Assembly (NCBI RefSeq): GCF_000817735.3
Contig: NZ_JTJC03000001.1
Coordinates: forward strand, 1,633,823 to 1,697,822
Length of the DNA: 64,000 nt
Reading direction: 5' to 3'
Source: Scytonema millei VB511283
Lineage (GTDB): Bacteria; Cyanobacteriota; Cyanobacteriia; Cyanobacteriales; Chroococcidiopsidaceae
Shown: piece after piece, positions 39,723-48,796 of the stretch
Layout of the letters: each line of letters begins with the position of its first letter
How positions within the stretch are numbered: position 1 is the first letter of the stretch
The notes under the pieces: generated by a model
What the model was told of the DNA's origin: nothing
Seen by the model: the letters and a program-made list of their open reading frames with translations, nothing else
Databases searched by the model: none
Position numbers and translations under genes: made by a program

Positions 39723-40691
39723 ATGGGGAGATACTTCTTTCGCCAATGGTTAAACCTAGCAGCCAAAGCGACTAAAACTGCTGTTGTTTCATTTGGTTCC
39801 TTAGGGCTAGCAAGCAGTTTCTGGCTGGTAGTAGAGCATCACTCATCACAAATTGCCCGCACCCAAACAGTCAATGCTGACGTGACACTCGACCGTCGCC
39901 CCGACGAAACCTACGAAGCATTACGCAGTCGGGCTATAACAGCGGCTAGAACAGCAGCAACACAGAATTTAGCAACGAATAGACAAGCTACAGATGTCAC
40001 CGTTACGGTAGTTATCCGCAATCGCGGGCAAATTGCACCCATACTCTCGCTGACGGCAAATCGCAACGAAGGAATTAACCCCGATCCCCGACAAGGAATT
40101 AAATATTTCGACCAAGCGCGATCGCTACTTCGATTTGACGAGCGTGACGTAGCAACAAACGATGCCAAGAGCGTGCCTCGAAGATCGTTTCCGAATCCGA
40201 CTCCCTCCTCATCGAGAATGCCAGCCAACTCGAATTCTGGTAACACAAGAGGTAGTGGACAAGGAACGTTTTCCCAGCCAGGGCGCTTGATTCCATCTAC
40301 CTCGGAACAGCCTACGAACACCACTCCCTTTAGTCAACTAGGTACGACAAACTCAACCAATACACCTAGCAATCAGACACAACCAGGTACGGGTTTAGTT
40401 CCTCAATCGTTGCCAGCCACAACCCCTGACTCCACAACCCCCAATTCATCGTCAGATACGCCGACAAACCAACCGACCACATTTCCTGGATCGTCGCCAA
40501 ATACATCAACCAGTCCGTCTACAACAACTCCCGCTTCTTCTGACACGGGTTTAACTCCAGCAACACCTGCTATTCCTTCGGGACTCACACCCAGTCAACC
40601 CCTGACTCCATCAACCTCACCCCTACCAGGAACGAGTTCTACTCCCACAACTTCACCTTTTGGAAGCACTACGCCGACAACACAGCCTTGA
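39723..40691 (+). CDS. Unrecognised membrane-anchored or secreted protein with Ser/Thr/Pro-rich tail
   Basis: This 322-residue protein is of no family I recognise. Residues about 17-35 are hydrophobic (TKTAVVSFGSLGLASSFWLV) and look like an uncleaved anchor or signal. Residues about 48-130 form a compact domain with VNADVTLDRRPDETYEALRS and a VTVTVVIRNRGQIAPILSL strand pair. From about 155 to the end it is low-complexity and extremely rich in Thr, Ser, Pro and Asn, resembling a cell-envelope spacer. It starts at ATG 39723. Confidence 0.65.
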   Translation: MGRYFFRQWLNLAAKATKTAVVSFGSLGLASSFWLVVEHHSSQIARTQTVNADVTLDRRPDETYEALRSRAITAARTAATQNLATNRQATDVTVTVVIRNRGQIAPILSLTANRNEGINPDPRQGIKYFDQARSLLRFDERDVATNDAKSVPRRSFPNPTPSSSRMPANSNSGNTRGSGQGTFSQPGRLIPSTSEQPTNTTPFSQLGTTNSTNTPSNQTQPGTGLVPQSLPATTPDSTTPNSSSDTPTNQPTTFPGSSPNTSTSPSTTTPASSDTGLTPATPAIPSGLTPSQPLTPSTSPLPGTSSTPTTSPFGSTTPTTQP

Positions 40692-40862
40692 GGTCAGGTA
40701 TCAGTTATCAGTTATCAGTTATCAGTTATCAGTGAGGAGTGACTGGTGACTAGATCAAAACTAAGTATCTAGTTCCACCAGCCACCAGCCACTAACCACT
40801 CACTACTCGCTAAATATTTGGCTTACAATGGAAAGGTTGTGAAAAATTAAGTCTGTGTCGTC

Positions 40863-41042
40863 ATGGCTGTTCCAAAGAAGAAAACATCTAAGTCTAAAAG
40901 AGATAAGCGCCGAGCCACTTGGAGAGGAAAAGCTGCGCTAGAAGCACAAAAAGCCCTGTCTTTAGGTAAGTCTATTCTCAGCGGACGTTCTAAGTTTGTC
41001 TATCCTAGTCCTGAAGAAGAGGAAGAAGATACTGAATCCTAA
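40863..41042 (+). CDS. rpmF: 50S ribosomal protein L32
   Basis: This 59-residue ORF reads [20 protein letters not shown] at its start, the hallmark of bacterial L32 without the zinc-binding cysteines (cyanobacterial type). Then comes [17 protein letters not shown] and an acidic tail of five Glu. It lies downstream of a tandem-repeat tract at about 40697-40734. Confidence 0.96.
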   Translation: MAVPKKKTSKSKRDKRRATWRGKAALEAQKALSLGKSILSGRSKFVYPSPEEEEEDTES

Positions 41043-41177
41043 GTTGTGGTGTGCTTAGGAATCTAGCGATTGTGGATCTACCTAGAAATGTTGTTAGAGA
41101 TCGGTGAGTTGCGCTAAAGATCTAAGTAAAGGTTTTTTAACCTTTCAATGCAACAGTAACCTATACGTCTACACCGC

Positions 41178-41777
41178 ATGGTAGGAAAATTTTTTCAGAA
41201 ACCAGGAGCAGAACAAAGCGATCGCGTCCCTCCTGGTCAATACTTAACCAAGGGGTTTCCCGTACTAACCTATGGTGATACTCCTCGGGTTAATCGAGAA
41301 CAATGGCAATTTAAGGTTTGGGGTCTGGCACAACCGAAGACTCTGACTTGGGAAGATTTTATGGCGCTACCGCAGCATGATTTTACTGCAGATTTTCATT
41401 GCGTCACTCGCTGGTCTAAATTGGATGTCAAATGGACTGGCGTGAAAGTTACAGACTTTATGCAGCTGATTGAAATCGATCCTAAAGCCGCTTATGTCAT
41501 GGAACATTGCTATGGCGGCTACACGACAAATATTCCTTTAGAAGACTTTCTGCGGGAAGAAAACTTTTTTGCCCATACTGTTTTTGACGAACCTCTTCCT
41601 GCCGAACACGGTGGACCAATGCGGTTAGTCGTACCTCACCTTTATGCTTGGAAAAGCGCTAAGTGGATCAATGGTCTAGAGTTTTTAGAACGGGAAGAAT
41701 TAGGATTCTGGGAACGGAATGGCTATCATCGTCGAGGTGAACCTTGGGCAGAGGAACGCTACGGCGAAGGATTTTAA
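41178..41777 (+). CDS. Sulfite-oxidase-like molybdopterin oxidoreductase
   Basis: This 199-residue, single-domain protein has the sulfite oxidase molybdopterin fold. The Mo-binding Cys is Cys75 in ADFHCVTRWSKLD, followed by WTGVKVTDFMQL and VMEHCYGGYTTNIPL, and near the end PHLYAWKSAKWINGLEFL. There is no twin-Arg signal, so it is probably cytoplasmic, unlike YedY/MsrP. No haem or dimerisation domain is present. The substrate is unknown. The next gene is convergent. Confidence 0.92.
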   Translation: MVGKFFQKPGAEQSDRVPPGQYLTKGFPVLTYGDTPRVNREQWQFKVWGLAQPKTLTWEDFMALPQHDFTADFHCVTRWSKLDVKWTGVKVTDFMQLIEIDPKAAYVMEHCYGGYTTNIPLEDFLREENFFAHTVFDEPLPAEHGGPMRLVVPHLYAWKSAKWINGLEFLEREELGFWERNGYHRRGEPWAEERYGEGF

Positions 41778-41863
41778 GGTCGCACCCCTCAACCCCCCTG
41801 GACAAGGGGGGTCATTTAAAATCAGTTTTTTCGGTCAATTGTAGAGTATAATAGATGGCTACT

Positions 41864-42235
41864 TCAATCGCGCCGTTCTTGGTAGTCGTCGGAAGATTTT
41901 GGATCGAGTTCCCATCGGCGATCGTCGCGGTCTTCTAAAATGTCTTGCGTGCGTAAAAAACTGCGATCGTCCATTTCCAGACCGACGGCTGCTTCTATCT
42001 CTTCAGTTATATCTTGGTCAGGAGTAGCGACAGTCCCGCCTACAGCCTCATCTCCTTCGTCTGCTGCTGTTTCCCAAGCCGCATCTATATCTCCACCCGT
42101 GAGTTCTGGGCTAGCACTTGTGTATTCTCCTGCTTCTCTACCAGCGTTCGTCCTTGGGTCATCGTGAACGCCAGTACCAAAAGATTCGGTAATTTCTTCT
42201 GGTAGTTCTTGTTCTCTATTTTTGCGATCGCTCAT
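41864..42235 (-). CDS. DUF6335-like acidic conserved protein
   Basis: This 123-residue, strongly acidic protein has the pattern ELTGGDIDAAWETAADEGDE, then VGGTVATPDQDITEEIEAAVGLE and RWELDPKSSDDY. I recognise it as a cyanobacterial family probably named DUF6335. No membrane segment or catalytic motif is visible. Function is unknown. It lies at the edge of the stress-gene run, on the opposite strand to it. Confidence 0.75.
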   Translation of the reverse strand: MSDRKNREQELPEEITESFGTGVHDDPRTNAGREAGEYTSASPELTGGDIDAAWETAADEGDEAVGGTVATPDQDITEEIEAAVGLEMDDRSFLRTQDILEDRDDRRWELDPKSSDDYQERRD

Positions 42236-42516
42236 AACTTAGTGAGTAGTGAGTCGTGAGTGGTTAGTGGCTGGTGGCTAGATTCTTTGTTTCGATCTAG
42301 TCAATAGTCACTCCTCACTGATAACTGTTAACTGACAACTGATAACTGACAACTGACCCTAAGATATCGCTTCACAGCAGTTTGCACCTATTCCTAGAGT
42401 TATATCCCTGTGGATAAATGTAATCCATACCCTTTGGAGGAAGAGGATTTGGGGTGTGGCTGCATAGGCTTGGTACTGGAGCAAAGAAGTATTACTGAGT
42501 TTGAGGACATTACAGA

Positions 42517-42924
42517 GTGAAGTACGACGAGTTCATCAAACACGTTCAGACAGTAGCACAGATGGAGGCTCGTGAAGATGCAAAACGGGCGACACAAGCA
42601 ACTCTGGAAACTATCAGAGAAAGAATTGTCGGTAATGAAGCCAAGGATTTAGCTGCGCAATTACCGCAGCAGTTGGCTGAATATTTGCGTGGAAGAGAGG
42701 GTGAAGACGGTCAGCCTTTCTCAATGGAAGAATTCTTACAGCGCGTCAGTGCAAAAGAGCAAGTAGAGCCAACAGTCGCAGCTAACCACGTCCGTGCTGT
42801 ATTTGCAGTATTGCAGAATGCAGTGACACCTGGAGAATTTACCGATTTCAAAGCAAATTTTTCTGAGGATTATATCGACTTATTCGCCACCGGATCGAAT
42901 CTAGGAGCATCTGCTGCTTCGTAG
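42517..42924 (+). CDS. DUF2267 domain protein
   Basis: This 135-residue protein starts at GTG 42517. It matches DUF2267: KYDEFIKHVQTVAQM, a helical ATQATLETIRERI segment, DLAAQLPQQLAEYL, and VAAVFAVLQ-like RAVFAVLQNAVTPGEFTD. The family is mostly helical, of unknown biochemistry, and often sits in stress-induced gene clusters. The next gene begins 48 bases downstream on the same strand. Confidence 0.88.
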   Translation: MKYDEFIKHVQTVAQMEAREDAKRATQATLETIRERIVGNEAKDLAAQLPQQLAEYLRGREGEDGQPFSMEEFLQRVSAKEQVEPTVAANHVRAVFAVLQNAVTPGEFTDFKANFSEDYIDLFATGSNLGASAAS

Positions 42925-42972
42925 CGATCGCTATTTTCGATTTTCAATAAAACCTACGAATAGGAGGGCTAT

Positions 42973-44067
42973 ATGACACAAACTAACGGTAATTTTGGTA
43001 AAAAAAGAGTTGCCATTCTGATTGAGAATGGTGTGGAAGATGCGGAATTCAAAATTCCTTATGAAGCCTTGAAAATGGCGGGAATTGAAACCGTAGTTCT
43101 CGGTTCTCGCACGAACGAGACATACAAAGGTAAGCAAGGTAAAGTCTCGCAATCGGCTGATGGCACGACAACTGAAGCAGTGGCATCAGAATTCGATGCC
43201 GTGATTATTCCTGGTGGCATGGCTCCCGACAAAATGCGTGTCAATCCTAACACTGTGCGCTTCGTTCAAGAGGCGATGCAACAAGGCAAATTAGTTGCTG
43301 CTGTCTGTCATGGACCCCAAGTGTTAATTGAAGGCGATCTGCTGCGAGGCAAGCAAGCCACAGGATTTATTGCCGTGCGTAAGGACATGATCAATGCAGG
43401 GGCAAACTATGTCGATGAGCCACTGGTCATTGATGGTAATTTAATCACTTCCCGTCAGCCCGGAGACTTGGCAATCTTCACCACAGCTATCCTCAGCCGT
43501 CTGGGTTACGGTGGCAAAGAAGCTGCTTTACCAGATGTACGAGATGTTAACGCCGAATGGTGGAAACTAGCTGATGCTTGGGGTGGTTCTACCAAAGGAG
43601 AAATTGTCAAAGGGCTAAATACTGCTTTAGCTGGTGAGAAGTACGCTCAAGAGGCGTTTGGGCAGTATATAGAGAAAGCATCTGACCCTCAATTTAAGGC
43701 ATTGTTGCTAGAGATTGTTGCTAATAAGCAGCAACACATTGAGCAACTCGAAGCAAGGCTAGCAGCGTTAGGTGAAAAACCATCACTTACGGCAAATGTG
43801 GCTGATAAGTATGCCAAGGTGAAGACTGCTTTACAAGGTAGCGACGATCGCGATTTAATGCGGCGGGCTTTGGGAGATATTCAGACAGGTGTGGTAGATG
43901 CGCACAATTTGTTTGTTCAATTTACAGATCCGGTGTCTACGGCTTTGTTTAAGCAGATCGAGCAAGATGGAGCGTTGTACGAACGCCATATGGCAGAACT
44001 CTATCGCTCGCGGGTAGGAACTACGCAGCCTGGGAAGCCGACAACTGGCGCTGCGGTAACTATGTAG
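42973..44067 (+). CDS. DJ-1/PfpI domain fused to a ferritin-like four-helix domain
   Basis: The 364-residue product has two domains. Residues about 10-185 form a DJ-1/PfpI (class I glutamine-amidotransferase-like) domain with the nucleophile Cys112 in AAVCHGPQ and the acidic partner in IENGVEDAEF. Such domains act as glyoxalases, deglycases or stress chaperones. Residues about 205-345 are helical, with spaced Glu/His (GEKYAQEAFGQYIEKA, EIVANKQQHIEQLEARL, ERHMAELYRSR), like ferritin-like DUF2383/DUF892 proteins. The frame is continuous, so this is a genuine fusion. It starts at ATG 42973 after a GGAGGGC ribosome binding site. Confidence 0.88.
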   Translation: MTQTNGNFGKKRVAILIENGVEDAEFKIPYEALKMAGIETVVLGSRTNETYKGKQGKVSQSADGTTTEAVASEFDAVIIPGGMAPDKMRVNPNTVRFVQEAMQQGKLVAAVCHGPQVLIEGDLLRGKQATGFIAVRKDMINAGANYVDEPLVIDGNLITSRQPGDLAIFTTAILSRLGYGGKEAALPDVRDVNAEWWKLADAWGGSTKGEIVKGLNTALAGEKYAQEAFGQYIEKASDPQFKALLLEIVANKQQHIEQLEARLAALGEKPSLTANVADKYAKVKTALQGSDDRDLMRRALGDIQTGVVDAHNLFVQFTDPVSTALFKQIEQDGALYERHMAELYRSRVGTTQPGKPTTGAAVTM

Positions 44068-44072
44068 GAGAT

Positions 44073-44135
44073 CCCCCCAACCCCCCTTTTTAAGGGGGGC
44101 TAAAAGACCCCCCAACCCCCCTTTTTAAGGGGGGC
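44073..44135. repeat. Two tandem C6/G6 hairpins
   Basis: Two near-identical units (44073-44099 and 44108-44135), each CCCCCCAACCCCCC followed by TTTTTAAGGGGGG, can form strong hairpins. A similar unit lies at 41789-41814. They separate the PfpI fusion from the SRPBCC gene and may weaken read-through. Confidence 0.8.
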
Positions 44136-44165
44136 AACATATTTCGGAGAAGGAAGACAAAGACA

Positions 44166-44849
44166 GTGGCTTCAGTTTCAGAAAATCAACAAGGACAGGG
44201 AGATAGTAACGAAATCGGGCGCTGGGCATCGCTGATTGGTGGCGGTGCGATGGTACTGATGGGGTTACAACAGCGATCGCTACGAGGTGCTTTGTTGGCG
44301 ATCGCAGGTGGTGGATTGGCATATAAAGCAGCAACGGAAAAGGGCGATATGCAACAAGCATTGGGTTTAAACCAAGCAATTAAGGTAGAAAAAACAGTAA
44401 CGATTAATAAGCCTGCTGATGAGCTATATCGTTACTGGCACGATTTCAAATATCTGCCAACGTTTATGAAACATCTCAAATCAGTAGAGGTGTACGACAA
44501 CAAGCGATCGCATTGGGTAGCAAATGCACCTTTAGGTGCAAGTGTTGAATGGGATGCAGAGATTATTGAAGACCGCGAAAACGAATTTATTTCCTGGACT
44601 TCAGTAGAAGGAGCAGACGTAGACAATTCTGGTTTTGTTAGATTTAAGCCAGCGCCAGGAAATCGCGGTACGGAAGTAAAAGTCGTCATTGAATATGCGC
44701 CCCCAGGAGGAGCTTTAGCAGCAGCAGTTGCCAAACTCTTTGGTGAGGAACCAGAACAACAAATCGGTGACGATCTGCGCCGTTTCAAAATGCTGATGGA
44801 AGCAGGTGAAATTGCTACTAATGAAGGACAACCGAGGGGTAAGTCGTAA
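44166..44849 (+). CDS. SRPBCC family protein with N-terminal glycine-rich membrane segment
   Basis: The product has 227 residues and starts at GTG 44166. The N-terminal part (about 15-65) holds a Gly/Ala-rich hydrophobic stretch (WASLIGGGAMVLMGLQ, GALLAIAGGGLAYKAA), like DUF2892-type segments. From about 75 to 215 is a START/Bet v1 (SRPBCC, cyclase/dehydrase) domain: KTVTINKPADELYRYWHDF, WDAEIIEDRENEFISW, and a C-terminal RRFKMLMEAGEIATNEGQP helix. Proteins of this build are common in stress-gene clusters. The ligand is unknown. Confidence 0.87.
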   Translation: MASVSENQQGQGDSNEIGRWASLIGGGAMVLMGLQQRSLRGALLAIAGGGLAYKAATEKGDMQQALGLNQAIKVEKTVTINKPADELYRYWHDFKYLPTFMKHLKSVEVYDNKRSHWVANAPLGASVEWDAEIIEDRENEFISWTSVEGADVDNSGFVRFKPAPGNRGTEVKVVIEYAPPGGALAAAVAKLFGEEPEQQIGDDLRRFKMLMEAGEIATNEGQPRGKS

Positions 44850-44914
44850 GTTGTAAGTCGTAAGTTGTAAGTGACAAGACAAATATCAGTTGGTAAGAAG
44901 GAAAGAGGAAGTTT

Positions 44915-45259
44915 ATGAATCGTTTAATAGTTTGGTTTCGACGGTTAACCGTTGCTTTTCTAGTTGGTATAACTTTGATTGGATTGCAATTTGGCTCTGT
45001 AGTATATCCAGCTCAAGCTGAAACCGTGACACCTGAAGCTAATTCATATCAGTCTCAGCAGCCTAAAAAAACTGAAGAATTGGGGAAGAAGACAAAAAAT
45101 AGTCTCAAAGAAGCTGCCGAAAACGTCAAAGAAAAACTCAATTTAGATGAACCGCTCGACCCAGGCACAAAACAAGTATTAAATTCCACTCAGAAAAGAG
45201 TAGAAAAGGCAGTCAAACCTATAACTGGGAAAGAGCAAGGCACGTATCAACAGAACTAA
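44915..45259 (+). CDS. Small secreted helical protein, Lys/Glu-rich
   Basis: This 114-residue ORF has a signal peptide ([21 protein letters not shown], cleavage likely after AQA). The mature part is hydrophilic and amphipathic: [53 protein letters not shown]. The Lys/Glu/Ala-rich repeats recall LEA-type or CsbD-like proteins, but I cannot assign a family. It has a GAAAGAGGAAG ribosome binding site, and its position between SRPBCC and alcohol dehydrogenase genes suggests a stress role (inference). Confidence 0.75.
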   Translation: MNRLIVWFRRLTVAFLVGITLIGLQFGSVVYPAQAETVTPEANSYQSQQPKKTEELGKKTKNSLKEAAENVKEKLNLDEPLDPGTKQVLNSTQKRVEKAVKPITGKEQGTYQQN

Positions 45260-45315
45260 AGGTAATAGGTGTTGACCAATTACCAATTACCAATTACCAA
45301 CTACCAATTACAATC

Positions 45316-46485
45316 ATGAAAGCAGTTTGTTGGAATGGGGCAAAAGACGTACGGGTAGAAACCGTACCCGACCCTAAAATTATTAATCCTCGCGATGCAA
45401 TTGTCAAAATTACTTCAACAGCAATTTGCGGTTCTGACCTACATCTTTATGACGGCTTTATCCCCACAATGCAAAAAGGGGACATTCTGGGTCATGAATT
45501 TATGGGGGAAGTCGTTGAAGTTGGCAGTGCTGTAAAAAATGTGAATAAAGGCGATCGCGTTGTCGTTCCTTTTACAATTTCTTGCGGTAACTGTTTCTTC
45601 TGTAACCGAGATTTGTGGTCGTTGTGCGATAACTCTAATCCTAACGCCTGGATTGCTGAAAAATTAATGGGACATTCGCCATCCGGTTTATTTGGCTATT
45701 CTCACATGATGGGCGGTTATGCAGGCGGTCAAGCAGAGTATGCCAGAGTCCCGTTTGCCGATGTGGGTTTATTTAAAATTCCTGATGGACTGACAGACGA
45801 ACAAGTACTGTTTCTCACGGATATTTTCCCTACTGGCTACATGGCGGCGGAGAACTGCAACATTGAACCTGGCGATACGGTTGCTGTGTGGGGTTGCGGA
45901 CCTGTAGGACAATTCGCGATTAAGAGTGCTTATTTACTCGGTGCAGATAGGGTAATTGCGATCGATCGCGTCCCCGAACGCTTGCAAATGGCGAAAGAGT
46001 ATGGTGGAGCAGAAATCCTCAACTTTGAAGATGTTAATGTTGGGGAAGCCTTAAAAGAAATGACTGGCGGTCGCGGTCCCGATGCTGTAATTGATGCTGT
46101 AGGCATGGAAGCACACGGCACGGATCTCTTAGGTTTAGTTGATAAAGCCAAGCAAGCAGTAAGATTGGAAACCGACCGACCGACTGTATTACGACAAGCG
46201 ATCGTTGCCTGTCGTAAAGGCGGACACGTCTCAATCCCTGGCGTATATGGCGGTTTTATTGATAACGTACCAATGGGCGCGGCGATGAATAAGAGTTTAA
46301 CCTTTAAAACGGGACAAACTCACGTTCACAGATATTTAAAACCGTTACTAGAACACATTCAGAACGGCAAAATCGATCCGTCATTCATCATTACTCATCG
46401 TCTGCCCATAGACCAAGCACCTGAAGCATACGAAATTTTCAAGCACAAAAAAGATAACTGTATCAAAGTTGTGTTGAAGCCATGA
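45316..46485 (+). CDS. Zinc-dependent alcohol dehydrogenase (formaldehyde-dehydrogenase-like)
   Basis: This 389-residue medium-chain dehydrogenase has catalytic zinc ligands Cys38, His60 and Glu61 ([20 protein letters not shown]), structural zinc cysteines 90, 93, 96 and 104, and a Rossmann motif [17 protein letters not shown]. The length and the extra segment after the Rossmann half ([19 protein letters not shown]) match the glutathione-independent formaldehyde dehydrogenase-like subgroup. That places it among aldehyde-detoxifying enzymes, but the substrate is not proven. It starts at ATG 45316, after an ACCAATTACCAATTACCA repeat. Confidence 0.93.
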   Translation: MKAVCWNGAKDVRVETVPDPKIINPRDAIVKITSTAICGSDLHLYDGFIPTMQKGDILGHEFMGEVVEVGSAVKNVNKGDRVVVPFTISCGNCFFCNRDLWSLCDNSNPNAWIAEKLMGHSPSGLFGYSHMMGGYAGGQAEYARVPFADVGLFKIPDGLTDEQVLFLTDIFPTGYMAAENCNIEPGDTVAVWGCGPVGQFAIKSAYLLGADRVIAIDRVPERLQMAKEYGGAEILNFEDVNVGEALKEMTGGRGPDAVIDAVGMEAHGTDLLGLVDKAKQAVRLETDRPTVLRQAIVACRKGGHVSIPGVYGGFIDNVPMGAAMNKSLTFKTGQTHVHRYLKPLLEHIQNGKIDPSFIITHRLPIDQAPEAYEIFKHKKDNCIKVVLKP

Positions 46486-46560
46486 ACGTGGTAATTGGTA
46501 ATTGGTAATTGGTGGTTGCAACTCACCAATTATCAACCAATAAATACCCAAGAAAAAACT

Positions 46561-47736
46561 ATGTTTTGGTACAGAGCGCAACAAAAATTCTTCTGCCTAA
46601 TTTTTTCGTGCTTGCTGTTCGTTGCCGTTGCTTTTGTTCCTCCAGCTTATGCCTTACCGCAGGAAAAGACTGTCGGCAAGATTGAATCGGTAGCATCGTT
46701 TAACGGTGCTATGCCGACCGGAGTAACAGTGTCTCAAAGGGGGAGAATTTTTGTTAACTTTCCTCGTTGGGGAGACAAAGTAGATTACACGGTAGCGGAG
46801 ATAGTTAGGGGTAAAGCCGTAGCTTATCCTAATGCCAAATTCAATCGCCCTCAAAAAGACCAATCGAAGTCACTCGTTTCTGTCCAAAGTGTAGTTGTCG
46901 ATCCTTTAGACCGTTTGTGGATTTTGGACACTGGTAGTATTCAATTTGCACCTACTACTTATGGTGGACCGAAATTAATCGGGATAAATCTAAAACAAAA
47001 TCGAATTTTTAAGACTATCTTGTTTCCCCAAGATGTAGCGCTACCGACTACCTATTTGAACGACATCCGCTTCGATTTACGGCGTGGTAAGGCAGGGATG
47101 GCTTTTATTACCGATTCTTCCGGTAATGGTGCTAATGCAATTATTGTTGTCGATTTAGATTCCGGTAGAAGCTGGCGGCGGCTAAATGACCATCCTTCCA
47201 CAAAAGCAGAACCGAATTTTCTCCCCGTGGTGGAGGGACAGCCATTGATGAACCGTCCACCAGACAAACCACCTAGCCCACTTACAATTGGTGCCGATGG
47301 AATCGCAATTAGTGCTGATGGGAAACAGTTGTTTTACTGCACTTTAGCTGGCAGAAGATTATTTAGTGTCAGCGTCGATGCTTTAGTTGATGAGAAATTA
47401 AGCGACAAAGAAGTAGCAGCGACTGTCAAAGATTTGGGCGATAAAGGCGGTGCATCTGATGGTTTAGACTCAGATGCCCAAAATCGAGTTTATCTGACCA
47501 ACTACGAGCATAATGCAATTTTGCGGCGATCGCCTGATGGGATGTATGAAACTGTAGTTCACGATCCTCGCATTTTATGGGCTGATACGCTGTCTGTTGC
47601 TAATGACGGCTATCTCTATTTCATTGCCAATCAACTTCACCGTCAGCCCCAGTTCCATCAGAAGCAAGATTTGCGCGAAAAACCCTACAGTCTGTTTCGT
47701 ACCCGCATTAATGCGAAACCAGTGCTGTTGCGATAA
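46561..47736 (+). CDS. Secreted major royal jelly protein/L-dopachrome tautomerase-related protein
   Basis: The product has 391 residues. The signal peptide is FFCLIFSCLLFVAVAFVPPAYA with cleavage after AYA. The mature part is a six-bladed beta-propeller of the MRJP/yellow type: GVTVSQRGRIFVNFPRW, VVDPLDRLWILDTG, FDLRRGKAGMAFITDSSG, GADGIAISADGKQLFYC and SDGLDSDAQNRVYLTNY. The frame is open 22 codons further upstream through a GGTAATTGGTAATTGG repeat, so I take ATG 46561. Activity in bacteria is unknown; some relatives are lactonase-like. Confidence 0.9.
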   Translation: MFWYRAQQKFFCLIFSCLLFVAVAFVPPAYALPQEKTVGKIESVASFNGAMPTGVTVSQRGRIFVNFPRWGDKVDYTVAEIVRGKAVAYPNAKFNRPQKDQSKSLVSVQSVVVDPLDRLWILDTGSIQFAPTTYGGPKLIGINLKQNRIFKTILFPQDVALPTTYLNDIRFDLRRGKAGMAFITDSSGNGANAIIVVDLDSGRSWRRLNDHPSTKAEPNFLPVVEGQPLMNRPPDKPPSPLTIGADGIAISADGKQLFYCTLAGRRLFSVSVDALVDEKLSDKEVAATVKDLGDKGGASDGLDSDAQNRVYLTNYEHNAILRRSPDGMYETVVHDPRILWADTLSVANDGYLYFIANQLHRQPQFHQKQDLREKPYSLFRTRINAKPVLLR

Positions 47737-47743
47737 CAAATCT

Positions 47744-47775
47744 GTAGAGGCGCACAGCTAGCTGTGCGCCTCTAC
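47744..47775. repeat. 32-base palindrome, copy 3 of 8
   Basis: A variant with GTAGAGGCGCAC arms and a CAGCTAGCTG centre, placed directly after the MRJP-type gene. Confidence 0.85.
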
Positions 47776-48008
47776 TAACAATTACAAGACGAAAATATAT
47801 GTTGAATAAAGTCAAAAATCTTTTATGAAGCAGCACGGACAGGTCGCACGATATCAGTTGACAGTTAACAGTTAACAGTTATCAGTTGTCAGTTACCAGT
47901 GACGAATGACGACCAATTACCAATTAAGGATGATGCGCTAAAGCAGAAATCGAGGTGGGATGGAAAAGAGCAGGCAGTGCAATCGCAAATTCTATGGGAG
48001 ATGAAAAT

Positions 48009-48347
48009 ATGAGCGATACCAGTGTTAAAAAGGTAGATTCTAGTAGTTCCCCTCATGGTAAGCAGGGACAGAAGTATTTAGCTTCCGGTAAATCTCTTTC
48101 TATGCGTTTGTGGGAAAACGAACAACCAGCAGAAGCTAAATCTCCCACGACGAGAGACTATGAAACCGTTGGCTATGTAATTGACGGTAAGGCAGAGTTA
48201 CATCTTGAAGGTCAAATGGTATTACTAGAACCAGGAGATTCTTGGGTTGTCCCTAAAGGCGCATCACATTCTTACAAAATTTTAGAACCTTTTACTGCTG
48301 TTGAAGCTACAAGCCCTCCGTCACAGGTTCACGGAAGAGATGAATAA
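48009..48347 (+). CDS. Cupin domain protein
   Basis: This is a 112-residue single-cupin protein. The barrel motifs are GYVIDGKAELHLEGQMVLLEPGDSW and VVPKGASHSYKILEPFTAVE, with His and Glu positions that could bind a metal. I choose ATG 48009 (MSDTSVKKVDSSS) because a GGGAGATG ribosome binding site precedes it. An ATG at 47994 and a longer frame from 47955 are possible but lie in repeat-derived sequence. Function is unknown; the neighbours suggest stress or redox. Confidence 0.85.
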   Translation: MSDTSVKKVDSSSSPHGKQGQKYLASGKSLSMRLWENEQPAEAKSPTTRDYETVGYVIDGKAELHLEGQMVLLEPGDSWVVPKGASHSYKILEPFTAVEATSPPSQVHGRDE

Positions 48348-48373
48348 GATTTGTGAGTGAGAAATAAAGCTTT

Positions 48374-48410
48374 CAGCCGCTATCAAATAGTAGCGGCTGC
48401 ATTATTTATT
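48374..48410 (+). terminator. Rho-independent terminator after the cupin gene
   Basis: A perfect nine-base stem, CAGCCGCTA/TAGCGGCTG with an eight-base loop, is followed by CATTATTTATT. It lies 27 bases after the cupin stop. Confidence 0.75.
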
Positions 48411-48796
48411 AGAGCGTATCTTACAGTAGTTTTAGTTTATTTTCTTGAATTCGCCGCCGTATATTCTATTCGATCGCAAGATTGCTGTATAGCAGTCTTA
48501 CTTAATAGGTGAAATTTAAATGTAGGGTGGGTGCTACCCACCCTGCAAGGAAACTTTGTTCGATTAAAAATTTCTAATTTTCAGAAAAGAATATAGCAAC
48601 TAAACCTAAATAATAATACCTATCTCTTTCAGTCGAATTTTGCCAGTCTGTCTGTAGGCTGAGGAAAAAATAGTCAGTTAGTAGTTACCTAGATAGGGTA
48701 ATGCAACAAAATTCTAGCAACAAAATTTCGCCAGTCAAAATATAGATCGCACTACAACCGATCGCGTCGATCGGTAAAATTTTTCAGGAGATTTTC
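48411..48796. other. Mn-catalase upstream region
   Basis: This 386-base non-coding stretch contains a 21-base palindrome at 48524-48544 (AGGGTGGGT and its complement) of a type also seen at 51398-51414. The catalase gene has a TCAGGAGA ribosome binding site. No small gene is visible. Confidence 0.5.
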
